A stretch of DNA of 64,000 bases. Source: Pinus tabuliformis (taxonomy: Eukaryota; Streptophyta; Pinopsida; Pinales; Pinaceae). A program made the position numbers and the translations under genes. A model generated the notes under the pieces. It saw nothing but the letters and a program-made list of their open reading frames with translations, did no database searches and was not told where the DNA came from. The stretch lies in contig CM062811.1 of NCBI GenBank assembly GCA_031772625.1, positions 646,672,606-646,736,605 on the forward strand, given 5' to 3'. Shown here piece by piece: positions 45,527 to 56,375 of this stretch (position 1 is the first letter of the stretch; each line of letters opens with the position of its first letter).

Positions 45527-46722
45527 CTCGAAGTGTCTGCCTTCATCATTATATCTTTCATGCTTTTTGGTTTCCACAACTATGATGTTCGAAAACCATG
45601 CCTTCACCAACATGGTCCAACCAATGCGTAAGTGGTTGCATTAGAAGTATCACTTCACGTGAGATTATCCATGCACTATTAGCTTAGGACTAGGAGTAGT
45701 GTTTGCTTTTGGGTTGTTTTCTTGCATGCATGTTTGTTTCTTTCTTTGTGTGTTTGTTTGCTTGCTTGTTTGTTTGCTTACTCACTTTCCTTCCGCATTT
45801 TCTTTTGCTTCTTTCTTTTATTTTTGGTTTGCTTGCTTGTTATTATCCATAGGTTAGTTTCGCATGGACCATGTGCGACTCTTGAAACAAGCTGGGTAAA
45901 GTACGAGAGGACTTGTACAACTATCAACATTTGGTTATCTATTGTCTGCTCTCTTATGTAAGAACTTATTCTCTTCAGTCTATGATACATCAATGGAAAA
46001 TATTCGAAGTGAACCTTGGTGAAAACACAACGCTTGCGTGCTAACTAGTATCACCTACTCTAATCGGTTGTTTTTGGGTTAATCCTTGTCAGCTCATTCA
46101 AGTAGAGTAAGGTGAGGGGGGAAACCTTAACAAGAACGTTAGAGGTATACATAAACTAATTCTCTAAAGGAACAACCCCTTCTTCTCTCAATAATTCTGG
46201 ATCCCTCTTCCGCCTCTGACATGAATAAGTGTTATGCACAGTTATGAAGATGAAAAATGAAAAAAATGAAAAAGCGCAAAAAGTTTTGAAAAAAAATGAA
46301 AATGAATAAGGCGAAAGAAGAGAAAAGCTTCATGCGCAGAGAGGTGATGCAAGTAACTCCACCAGGGTACTGACTCGACTCGCTGGCAGTGGAGCGATGC
46401 TTATGTTCCTGCGTGACTCCACCGAGGTAGTGTCTAGTCATACTAGCAGCAGAGCAACACCAGAGATGAAACTAAGGCTCTGAAGAATATACTGCTTGTG
46501 CACCAATATACCCCTCAACCCCAATTAAAACAACTGTGTTGAATTGGCTTGGAATGTGTGTCAATCGACCAAGAGCTTGGCAGATTATACATATAAAATC
46601 AAGCAAGTGTGGAAACCAAGACGAACTAAGAACTGAACAATAATTCCAGAGGTGTTAGACTTGCTTTTCATGAACAATGTCCATTCAGAGAGCTGGAGTT
46701 CTACCAGTGTGTCACCAAGTGC
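45527..46722 (+). other. E4 3' untranslated region
   Basis: No gene was seen. A low-complexity TTTG/CTTG run lies at about 45715-45790. A purine-rich tract (GGTGAGGGGGGAAACC) at 46110-46125 could be a polypurine tract. The block 46165-46460 matches the 3' untranslated region of E3. From about 46640 the sequence turns into antisense gag, described separately. Confidence 0.5.
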
Positions 46723-46935
46723 TGTAGTGGCTACAACCACCCTCCAAATTTTTTCCTTAACTTCGTTTTGCAGCCTCCCTACCAACCTTTCACAGCAACA
46801 CGTCTTGTGTTGTCAAGTACACAAGCTTTAAGGATTTTCTTGTAGAATGAAAGCCTGTCCGTCAAATCTTGTTGCATCCCCCTCATAGGTTGCTTCAACA
46901 GACTTGGTCTAGCTATAGTCTAAGCGGTGCTCTCA
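46585..46935 (-). pseudogene. gag: Antisense gag fragment of the E1 family at the LTR C edge
   Basis: Read on the minus strand, 46585-46785 gives an open frame with VGRLQNEVKEKIWRVVVATT, which matches the E1 gag reading KFWRVVVAATT at 188-219. The nucleotide match to E1 bases 15-215 in reverse complement continues to about 46930, including the E1 words GACCAAGTC and GACAGGCT. It overlaps the start of LTR copy C. A weaker form of the same segment lies at the start of copies A and B. Confidence 0.65.
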
Positions 46936-49900
46936 AGAAATTGCGTAATTCTGCAGGGAAACTAGCCTTCCCTCTAGAAATTGTGCAATTTTGTCTGGCA
47001 GCCTACTGGGTTCCAGAATTGCGCAATTCTGCCTGTCACTGTTCACTGAGAAAATTGTGCAATTCCTCCCAATAGGGCTGCTCAACCCAAAAATTGCGCA
47101 ATTCTGGGTAGTAGTCAGCTGCTCTACCCAGAAATTGTGCAATCCCTCTGGGCAACTAGTCCAGCTCCCTCCCAGAAATGCACATTTTTTCCTCCTAGAT
47201 GAGAAAACGATTACATGTGCGGTTGAGTTGATTGGTTCCCTCCGGGACTGAGCAAAACTTATTTGCATGCATGGGCTGCTCCTCCCAAGGTAGCATGCAA
47301 AGGAATCCCTTGATTTATGGATCTATTTTTAGCAGCTAGAGGTTACATGCAAGGATCATCTCAGAAACCTCCCACCAAGTGTCGCTCTTCCTAGATTTGT
47401 GGCATGTGCGTCACATCTTCAATTTTATCAAAGCTCATGAACGGACACTGCAGAGCTCATTTCTCACATCCACCTTGCAGCTCTAACATCCCACATTGCA
47501 TCTAGGAGTCGTCGACACATTCAGCTCAGCTATTTTGGGGTAAGCCTGTCTTCCATGTCTTATGTTTCATTTCTATCACTTTTTGTGTTTTGCTTTTTCT
47601 GATTATTGTCTGCTTGATTTCAGTGAGCGCTTACTGTCATTTTGATGCATGTTAGCTTGTAGAAGCATCGTTTTAGTTTTCATTTGCATCTCACATTTGT
47701 CGCATGCATGACACTGTTGTGCATGGATGGTCGTCGTTGTAACGTTTCCCTTCACACACATGCATGCTTTCCCATTTTCTGAATCCTATGCTTGTTGTTT
47801 GCATGAATGATCATTCACTCATGTTTGCACTCATCTCATCATGCATTCACACTTCTCATGTTTTCAGTTACCCGTCGGCCAGACTGGGATGCCTTGGCCC
47901 AGATCGTGCCTTGCCCGACTAGCACTACGCATTTCCGGAAGTGAAGGCTCTACCTTCCCTCCAAGAAATTGCACAAGTCTAGCCCGACGCTGACCTCCAG
48001 GTTTGCATTGTGCAATTCTTGGAGGCAGTGTCTTGTTGGCCCCAAAAACTTTGCAATGCAGTTTTCTAGTTGCATGTTACTGCTGACTAAAATTACACAA
48101 TATGCAGTTTTAGTCCTAAACAGGTTAGGCTAGACTGTGCATTGCACAGTTCCAGTAGTCAATCAGCCTCCTAACATCCCAGACTGTGCCATGTGAAGTT
48201 TTGGCAGTCAGTCTCCCAACCTCCCGACGGAAATTGCAACCTTCATGATCAGTCACACAGGTATGTTGCAAGTCAGTTCTCAAGTTTGTTTTGGTTTTCG
48301 AATGACATATTGCTTTCCATGAGTGTTGCCATGTCTCTAGGTATCACAGGTGTTCATCTGCCTCTTAGCAGCATAGGTACAATGGTTTCCAGGAGAGCAG
48401 AGTCGAAGACACCGTTCAAAGCACACTTGGGGATGCAATCGATCAAGTGTCTATGAACTTTCCTACCCACGAAGACATCAAGTTGTTCGTAGACAAGGAC
48501 ATCAAGATATGACAACAGCAACATCACAACAAGCAGTACCATCAACAACAATTGAAGGTAGCATACTGGATGTAACAAACGCAAGAGGAAGGTTGTTGAA
48601 TACATAGAGGCGAAACAAAGTTCCAAGCTCAAGTAGATCCACTTGCGATGAAAGAAACTTTGGAGACTCATGCTATGAGGTGACGACGTGACATGTAGAT
48701 TGTGTGAAGGAAGAGAACGAAACAAAGAAGGAGTTGCATGTGCTGAAGCAACAACTCAAGGAAGAATAGGAGCTACATAGATGATAGAATGAGTTGAAGT
48801 AGGAACAAGCAAAGCGAGATGCGCAACATGCACTCGCGGATGAAATTGCGCCCATACAAGTTATAGATCCATCCCAACAGCTGGCATGGAGTAGACAAGG
48901 TGAGCAGTGTTGTTGATCACATGTAAGGGAATGTAGTAGCATGCATGTCATTGTGTACATGCATGCGATCCCACCCATTCGGCACACTCACTGAGGCAAA
49001 GACAAGAAGCAAGTCCGACTGGAGTTGAACATGTACTTTGACAAGTTGATGCGCATGGACACCAGAACATGCTTGGAGACCAGTGCACACACTATGCATC
49101 AACATGTTGTCGGTCCGGTCACACTGAAGATGACCATGTGCATGCTATCAAATGAGTGGGACAGAGGAGCCATATTAGTGCACCTGGATGCAATGAAGGC
49201 AAGAGTTCACTTCAGCAAGATTTCACCATTGAGTGCACGTACAACCAAGCTTGGCATCAATTCGCCACCATTGACCATCACAAGGATGTCAAAGAGTTGG
49301 TCTCACCACAATGGTCTGAGTGCTAGTGATGTCTTGCATAGCTTGCTCAAGCCATTTTGTCTCACATGGGTACATGTGAAGATTGTATATAATGTCTTGT
49401 CAAGTGTAAGTTCAAGTGTCGATAGTGGATGTAACTTTCAAAGAGTAGATGAAGAGTCATGAGGGTAGATGAACTGTCACAAAGGGGAATGTCAAGGGCC
49501 ACCCCACTCTTTGCTATAAATAGTCCCTCACAACTCATTGTAGAGGTTTTTGGTCAGCCAAGCCTCCAATAAGACTATCTTGGAGAGAGCTTGGATAGTA
49601 TTGTAACAAGCCTTGGCTTCTCCACTACGCAAAGCTAGTATATCTCTTTGGAGGTGCAGGTGGTTGTGGCTATAACGTTCTGTTGTTGGAACTAGTGGTT
49701 AGAAATGGATGTATTGTATGATTGGAACTTACACTTCTTAATACAAAAAAGCCAACACGTTACATGCACATGTTGTATTGTATTCTATGATATCTGGTTT
49801 ACTATAAATGATATACTTATTTGTTTGCTCACGCATGCATGTATGGACTATTCTGTATAAGTATGTAAGAATTTTTCTAAAACTTTGGATTGCTCGCTAA

Positions 49901-50194
49901 CTTGCTTTCCATCTTGTGATGCATCTTCGCTTGTGTGTTCCCTTCCAAGTCGCATACTAATATAGGTTTCCAAGGGGCACACTCACCTCACCCTCAGTGT
50001 GTTAGAATCTCTCATGCACCTTCCTTGACTTACTGCAGCTGTCACACCCTCGCTACCAATAGGGACATCTTACTTGCCTCTGTGCGAAATCGCGGTCAAG
50101 GCATTACCATATTGACCCACTGCTGGGACTCCTACACCAAACGGTCTGAGGTCTAATTGGGACTTCTTATCAGGGAGATCCCCTTACATGTTGG
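46723..50194 (+). repeat. E4 3' LTR, copy C, cut at its end
   Basis: It starts TGTAGTGGCTAC. A cluster of units with AAATTGCGCAATT-like cores lies at 46935-47175, with looser ones at 47975-48200. The TATA box TATAAATA is at 49515-49522. The end matches copy B up to TTACATGTTGG (50193) and then stops short of the TCAACA terminus, because copy D begins there. A 1-kb middle part (48240-49450) has no counterpart in copy A and shows no gene. Confidence 0.65.
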
Positions 50195-52554
50195 AGGTTC
50201 CTGCAAAACATTCCGTTAGAAAATTGTGCACTTTTCCTAGCCAGTCACTAGTCAGTTGGTTGGCTGCTCACCTGAAAAACTGCGCAGATTTCAAGAGCAA
50301 TCCCTCTGCAGCTCAGTAGTCCACTTAGCTCAGAAACTGTGCAGAGGTGGTCAGCAGGTCAGCCTCCCAACATCTGTGCAGTTTCTGCCAGCAGGCTGCT
50401 GTCAGCTCCCTCCAGGAACTATGCAATTTTTGTTGCCAAGCTCCCGCAGTCCGTTGCCAGCTCCCTCTAGGAACTGCACAGTTTTCGCTGCCAAGATCTC
50501 GCTACCCGCTCCCTCCAAAAATTGCACCGATTTTTCCTAACAAACCCTCCTGTAGTCCGCACTTCTTCTCCCAAAAATTGCACGGATCTGTCCTCCAGCC
50601 TAGCCATATCTCGCGGAAAATCACTCCTAATATAGATTGCCCATCATCATCTCCCACTGACTTCTGCGCAGTTTTCACCAGTAGTGCCTGGAGCCCTCAT
50701 CCCAACTCGAAACTTTCCTCGTGTAGTTTCATAACCTAGTCCTCTCTCCCGATCACCTGCATCTAAAACAATCATGCATAATGGTAGACTAGGAGGTTTA
50801 TGGATTTGATTTCGTCTCGTCATGAGTGACTGCAGATATAGGTACACGGATAAATGTGGCACGAAGACAGGTGGGATGAACAAGGGGAGTACATGCAAAA
50901 GGACATGTTTACGAATAGACAAACAAACGATGCATAAGAAGAGACGTGTTTGCAAATGGACAACCATGAAAAGATGTGTTCATGGAAGGACAGATGGACG
51001 AACATGCGAAGATGTGTTCGTGGATGGATGAACGAACATACACATTTCGTGAATGGAGGAACATGTCAAGCATGTCAAAGTACAAGAAAGGAGAAATGTG
51101 TGAATGCAACATCAAGCGAACCCAACGACCATCAAAGACTCTACGCACCTTTCCATGTGGAGGTGAAGTTGTGACACACCATGAGGACATCCATCACCCA
51201 GCAGCACTGCAGCTTGACATGCACACCAGTAGTAGCACCAATGTACTAGCACACTCACGTCGAGTCTTGAGTCATGTCGTCCACATCACTACTGTGGGCC
51301 ATATTGTTGATCAATGTAATGTAATTCGGAAGTCCAAGAGACCACTTATCATATGAAGAGTCATGTAAAGTTGAAAGGTTGTGAAAGTAAAATAGTCATG
51401 AGGGAAGTTGAACAGTCACAAGGGTCAGTTTTACCCTTGGCTATAAATAGCCCTCAATTGTAGATGCAAGATAATTTTCACCATGGCTCCTCCCACATAG
51501 CGTTGGGAGTCTGTAATCTTTTCTTGAGGAGTAAGTAGTGGCTCCAACTCCCCGTCCACGGGGTTAGTGATGTATGGTGCATCGATGTGTCTTGGAGCTT
51601 TCGCTTAATTCAAAAGCTTGATAATAGGCCGGCACGTTTTCACACATGTGTTGTAACTGTTTGTAAGATTTGTCTTTAACACTTGTAATACATGTTTCTT
51701 TAACCCAGGGAAAATTTTAGGGGCTAATATTCGCCCATGGGCTAATTTTCTATACTTTTTCCAAAATCAAGATTCGCTAATTTCCTTTTTTTGTAAAAAT
51801 GATTCGCCCAAATTTTATAGAATGAAATTATTTTACCCTAAAAATCGCCAAAAAATTCTATATAGACTATATAAAAATATTATAAATTCGAATATTTTTA
51901 CAAAAATATCTCCAAACATTTTATAGATTTCATATTATGGACTAGTGGGACTCGCCAAGGTTTCTAAACTGTAAGATAAATTTCCATCCTTAAAATTTTC
52001 CTTGCTTTAACCTGTGTTTAACACTTGAATTCATTCAATTGTTCTAATACATATATTAATGAAAATGTGTTGTATAAGTTGTTAACGATGTCCCACTTGT
52101 GTTGGTTAAAGTTTTCCCTGCATATAACGATTGTCGTGCTCACACGAATTTCCCACTGAGTATTGTACGTGCTATCTTCCCTTGTGTGTTGTGACTGCCG
52201 CATCCATGTGGATTGCTCCTTCAAAATTTGTGCACATCCTATTGTGTTGTGTGTTCCTAACATAGTTAGGCTTCCTCCCATCTGACTTGTGACTCACTCC
52301 CACCCTCTCTCTCTGCGGTGAAAGAACCTTGACAGAAGTAACACTATCAATCACTAGGCACACAAACCTCATTACTTGAAGAAAAAGTAGACCACTCTCT
52401 TGTGCTGACAAGCAAGAGTTAAGGAAAACATTTAAGATAATGGAAATTAGGCCATCATACCATATGGGACTCCCACACCGAATGGTGTGGGGTCTAGTTG
52501 GGACTTCATACCAAGGTGATCCCCTGAATGTCGGCGGGTCCAGCACCATCAACA
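50195..52554 (+). repeat. LTR copy D, cut at its start
   Basis: It joins copy C without spacer and runs to GCACCATCAACA (52554), a normal LTR end. It has TGCGCA-like units (50270-50600), TATA box TATAAATA (51442-51449) and a second MITE. No primer site or internal region follows. Instead the minus-strand E7 sequence starts directly, so it looks like the last LTR of the chain. Confidence 0.7.
51706..52004. mobile_element. hAT-type MITE, copy 2 (299 bp)
   Basis: It starts CAGGGAAAATTTTAG and ends TTAAAATTTTCCTTG and is flanked by CTTTAACC (51698-51705 and 52005-52012). It aligns along its whole length with the copy at 42351-42648. The insertion site differs, so these are two independent insertions of one family. 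Confidence 0.9.
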
Positions 52555-53591
52555 CCTCCTTAGGAAGAAATGGTCCTCTTTGCATGTAGAACCTCCATGA
52601 GGTGAGGAAATTTCTGTTGAACCTGATCCCTAGTGAACCACTTGCCTTGGTGAAGGATTTAACCTGCTTTGACAACTTAATATAGTTGGATCCTCTATTG
52701 GTGGTTGTTCTTTATCTATGTGTCTATGATCTGATCAGTTGTGGCTTATTCCATGCATTTTGGGTTCATCTCTTTTGGTGTGAGTTGTTCTGCAATGTTG
52801 GATGTGTCCAACAATGGTGGAAAGTAAGGCCAAAGGCGGTCTACATTGAACACTGGGTGCAGACCAAGGAACGGTGGAATTTTGAGCTTGAAGGAATTTT
52901 CCCCCAAAGCCTTGGTGATGGTGTGTGGCCCAAATCATAGCAGGTGAAGCTTGCAATGGGGTCTATCGAGGCACTCCTTCTGCAAATGTAGCCAAACTTT
53001 GTCGCCCCTGGAACTTGTGTCAAACCTAGTGTTGATCATGGCGGTGCTTGTACTTAGCATTAGCTTTATACAATATATCATGGACCTGTTGGCAGATGTG
53101 TTGAATACGCTCAATGAAGTTGTTAGCCCTGTCGACTTCAGACTAGATGTGAGCCAAATCTTCCTGAGTAGCCGCAAATGGTATGGCCACATCAATGGGA
53201 CATAATGGCTGAAATCTTAGCCCTACTTGAAAGGGACTGTGGCCCATTAAGCTATGGAGAGCTTTATTGTAGTTGTGATGGACATGAGGCTTTCATCCCA
53301 TGTGTGTGGATGCTTCGAGTTGTACATATGTAGAATGTGTACGATCATACTGTTGACGACCTCTGTTTGGCCATCAATTTGGGGATGAAAATATGTGGAC
53401 TTAGTAAGTTTGGTATCCATCATCGTCAAGAGACTTGACCAAAACACACTCAGGAATTTTATGTCTCAATCTGAGACAATGGACTGTGGAATCCCAAAGT
53501 GTACCCACACTCTCTCAAAGAAGAGTTTAGCAGTGGCCTCTATTGTGATACTCTTCTTGCTGGGCACCATAATGGTCATCTTAGAGAATAT
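52555..53591 (-). pseudogene. INT: E7 integrase core and C-terminal part (after the split)
   Basis: On the minus strand, IFSKMTIMVPSKKSI continues the integrase started at 61201. Next come HFGIPQSIVSD, the DDE-type block FHPQIDGQTEVVNSM (about 53370) with its Glu, HTWDESLMS and the C-terminal domain GDKVWLHLQKECLDRPHCK, FLGLHPVFNVDRLWPYFPP. A tail with RFNRNFLTSWRF reaches the end of LTR copy D. Stops and frameshifts are present. Confidence 0.85.
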
Positions 53592-53596
53592 ATCAA
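53592..53596. repeat. E6 target site duplication, left copy (ATCAA)
   Basis: ATCAA precedes the TGATCTG start of the left LTR and recurs at 61196-61200 after the right LTR. Confidence 0.92.
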
Positions 53597-55065
53597 TGAT
53601 CTGAAAATCACTCTTGAGTGACCTTAGTTAAAGAATTATTGAATGAAGGTATTACATAATCATGTGTTGGTGTGTGTCTATGTTATTTTAGGCAACAGAT
53701 CAATCAGTTCGCAAAATACACAGACACTGGAAAATGGAAAACAATAAGAGAAACACAGTAAGCAAATACAAGAACACAAAAAATTAATAAGGAGTTCACC
53801 CTATCCTCCAGGGCTACGTCTCCAATCCAAATTTCAGTGGTGGCCTTCTTTTATTGTGTCTCTAAAGAAAAGATTTACAATGAGGAGCTCAATCTGAGTC
53901 TCCTGAAACAGAATTCCTTGGCAGGGTGGTTCTTGGATTCCCCAAGCCACTAGAGTGCACAGACTCTTTTCCTCTCCAAGTCTTGACCTCTCTGGTCTTT
54001 TAATGGGAGGAGCCCAATGTGGTGCTCAATTCCCGACAGATCCTCTCAAGGATTGCTTGAACCTCTTAAGCTTTCTATCTGTTCGATGCTGCCTTATGCT
54101 GCAGGTCATCTCAGCTCTCTATCTTTCTGCTTTTTGCTTCACTGTCTCTTCTTTTCTCTGTCTTCACTTTCTTCTCCTCTCGGTGTGTTCTGTTCTGTCT
54201 GTTCATGGCTTAAAGCCAATTTGTCCCTGACTGTTCACTTCATCTTCTGCCCCCGTCGGATCGCCTGCCGCTACTCGCGTGGAGTTCCCTGTCTCTGCGT
54301 CATCGTCGATAGCTCACAGGGAGTGGCCACTTGTCCTCTTACGAACTGCACCAGCTCTTCCTCGTCGGTTCGGTTTTTCAGTTATATTGTGGAATGAATC
54401 ATCCGCCAACTCAGTAGTCAACTTGGACTTCAGAATTCTTTATGTCGCAGCTTAATCCCCTGTTAAATCCGGTTCCTCCATCAGGCGTGATCTCCGCCGT
54501 CAGATTTGGAGCCTCCAGATCCTACACCATTCGCTCATTTTGCGCGATTGACTTGCTCGACCGTTAGCACGCGATGAGCGGTGGTTTTCTCTCTCATTCG
54601 GTTGCCACGCGTCGGGTGCTGAATGGAATCGCTCGTTTTTCTCCAAATCCGTTACCGCCCAAGGGTGCCCCCGATATACCGCCGGTTTTGGAGCACAGGT
54701 CCTGCCTTTCGCCTTAGCGCTTTCCCCATGGTTTTTCAGCTTCCATGCGACTGAGCGCTTCGGGGCTCTTTCCTTTTCGAGGGGTTTTGCTTAGCGATGT
54801 GCAATTAGCACTTAGTGCTAATCGCGCATAAGAAATGCCCTCTGTTTCCCGATCCGGGATTCCCAAGTGCTAGTTTTGCCTCCCGCACGGTCTCCATGGG
54901 CCTCAGTCAACGCGCTTTGACCTAGGTCCTCGTCGTTCCTTGCTGGCTGCAAACTGCCACTGTCAGAGGTCTTCCTGATCGCTCTTTGTTCACAAATTTG
55001 AAGTCTGTCCTATTTTGATACAGTCATGGCATTTTGATTATTTTTCATGGATCCAATTTGGATCA
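53597..55065 (-). repeat. E6 3' LTR (left copy, 1469 bp)
   Basis: It runs from TGATCTGAAAATC to TTTGGATCA. The adjacent inner sequence, read on the minus strand, is AATGGGAAGGCCA, a short purine-rich tract suited as plus-strand primer. Confidence 0.9.
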
Positions 55066-55110
55066 TGGCCTTCCCATTGAAAAAGCTTTTGGACCACCAA
55101 AATTTGGTTT

Positions 55111-55560
55111 TCACGCATCAACTAAGTGAGGGTGCAATTGTCTCACTTGTCCAATCTCTATCCACTTTGCACTGCTCGGCTTTGAACCCTTGAGCCCAAT
55201 TCTGAGGTACTCAACATCTCCTCTACATGTCGTCCTCACCTTCCTGTCCAGAACTGTGTCCTCCTGCAATTCATTAAGGTATTCAGGTAGCAGGTCATCA
55301 ATAGAAGGCAATTGACTCTGCTCTTCAGGATCCTCAATTAGTGAGGGTTCAAAAAATCTCAAGCAGTTTGCATTCACGACTGAGTAGATGTGCATGTAAG
55401 CTGGTAGATCAAGGCGAAAAGAATTTTCACCAATCTTCTCAAGTATTTTAAAAGGTCCATACCTGATAGGCTTTAGCTTTTTACCTTCACCTTGCATCCT
55501 GTCCTCACTGATATACAACCAAACTTGGTCACCAACTTGGAAACTATGCTCCATCCGATG
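55111..55560 (-). pseudogene. INT-CHR: E6 integrase C-terminal part with chromodomain-like end
   Basis: The open frame of 147 residues starts with the usual post-core domain (FQVGDQVWLYISEDRM, IRYGPFKILEKIGENSFRLD). It ends with DTVLDRKVRTTCRGDVEYLR and SSAKWIEIGQVRQLHPHL, which has the layout of a chromodomain as found in plant chromoviruses, where it guides integration to marked chromatin. The stop is at 55111. Confidence 0.8.
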
Positions 55561-56375
55561 CTTGTCATGCCTTGCCTTGTATTTGGCTTGGCTCTTTTCC
55601 AGTTATTCTTGTACTACCTGGTGGATCTCTTGGATTTGTTCAATGAACCTAGTGCCCTATCCACATCACTATGTCCATCAACTAGGGTATCTTTACCAAA
55701 GACAAAATCCAAAGGAGACCTTGGTGTGAAACCATAACAGGTCTCAAAAGGAGATCTCTGTGTAGAAGAATGTTTTTCTTTGTTGTAAGCATGCTGCACA
55801 TAACACAAATGTTCATCCCAAAGCTTAGGATGTTTGCTACAATATCCTCTGAGTAACTGGATCACTGTCCTGTTAACTACTTCTGTCTGGCCATCAGTTT
55901 GTGGATGAAAAGCTGTGCTTTTCTTTAGTTTGGTGTCCATCAGTTCCCATAGATTCGACCAAAACTTTCCCACAAATCGAGTGTCTCGTTTAGATACAAT
56001 GGAAGTGGGTAGTCCAAAATGAACCCATGCATGTTCAAAGAACAGTTTTGTAGTTTGTTAAGCTGTAATCTGTTTATTGCAAGGTATCAAAATACACATT
56101 TTGCTAAACCTATCCACAACAACATATAGATAATCATGACCTTTCCTAGATTTAGGCAGTCCTCCAACAAAATCCATGGAAACACTTTCCCAAGGGTGAG
56201 AAGGAATTGGTAATGGAGTGTACAAGCCTAGTTTTCTATTGTTGGGCTTGCTTTTAGCACACATAGTACATCCCCTTACATATCTAGAAACTGTCTCGTT
56301 CATTTTGGCCAATAACAAAATCTTTGCAGCTGTGCAACTATTTTACTTACCCCAAAGTGACCTGATATCAGAGAA
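55561..56375 (-). pseudogene. INT: E6 integrase
   Basis: The zinc-binding region ends with YVRGCTMCAKSKPNN (about 56260). The core shows SMDFVGGLPKSRKGHDYLYV (56170), KRDTRFVGKFWSNL (about 55975) and FHPQTDGQTEVVNRTVIQLL (about 55900), so Asp, Asp and Glu are present. A stop near 56057 and frame changes split it. AYNKEKHSSTQRSPFE and GFTPRSPLDFVFG follow. Confidence 0.9.

Larger units (their letters stand above)
43113..50194 (+). mobile_element. E4: gag-only, non-autonomous LTR retrotransposon
   Basis: It consists of a truncated 5' LTR (43113-43754), primer site, a gag-like ORF, a 3' untranslated region like that of E3 and a 3' LTR (46723-50194) that lacks its last bases. The internal part is only about 3 kb and holds no protease, RT or integrase motif. 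It would need enzymes of a related element such as E3. Confidence 0.7.

Noticed and set aside
45715..45790. A microsatellite of TTTG/CTTG units as a separate feature
   Set aside because: The units are irregular and short; it is a low-complexity part of the E4 untranslated region.
52686..52940. Plus-strand open frames in 52686-53205
   Set aside because: The minus strand carries recognisable integrase C-terminal sequence there; the plus frames are shadows.
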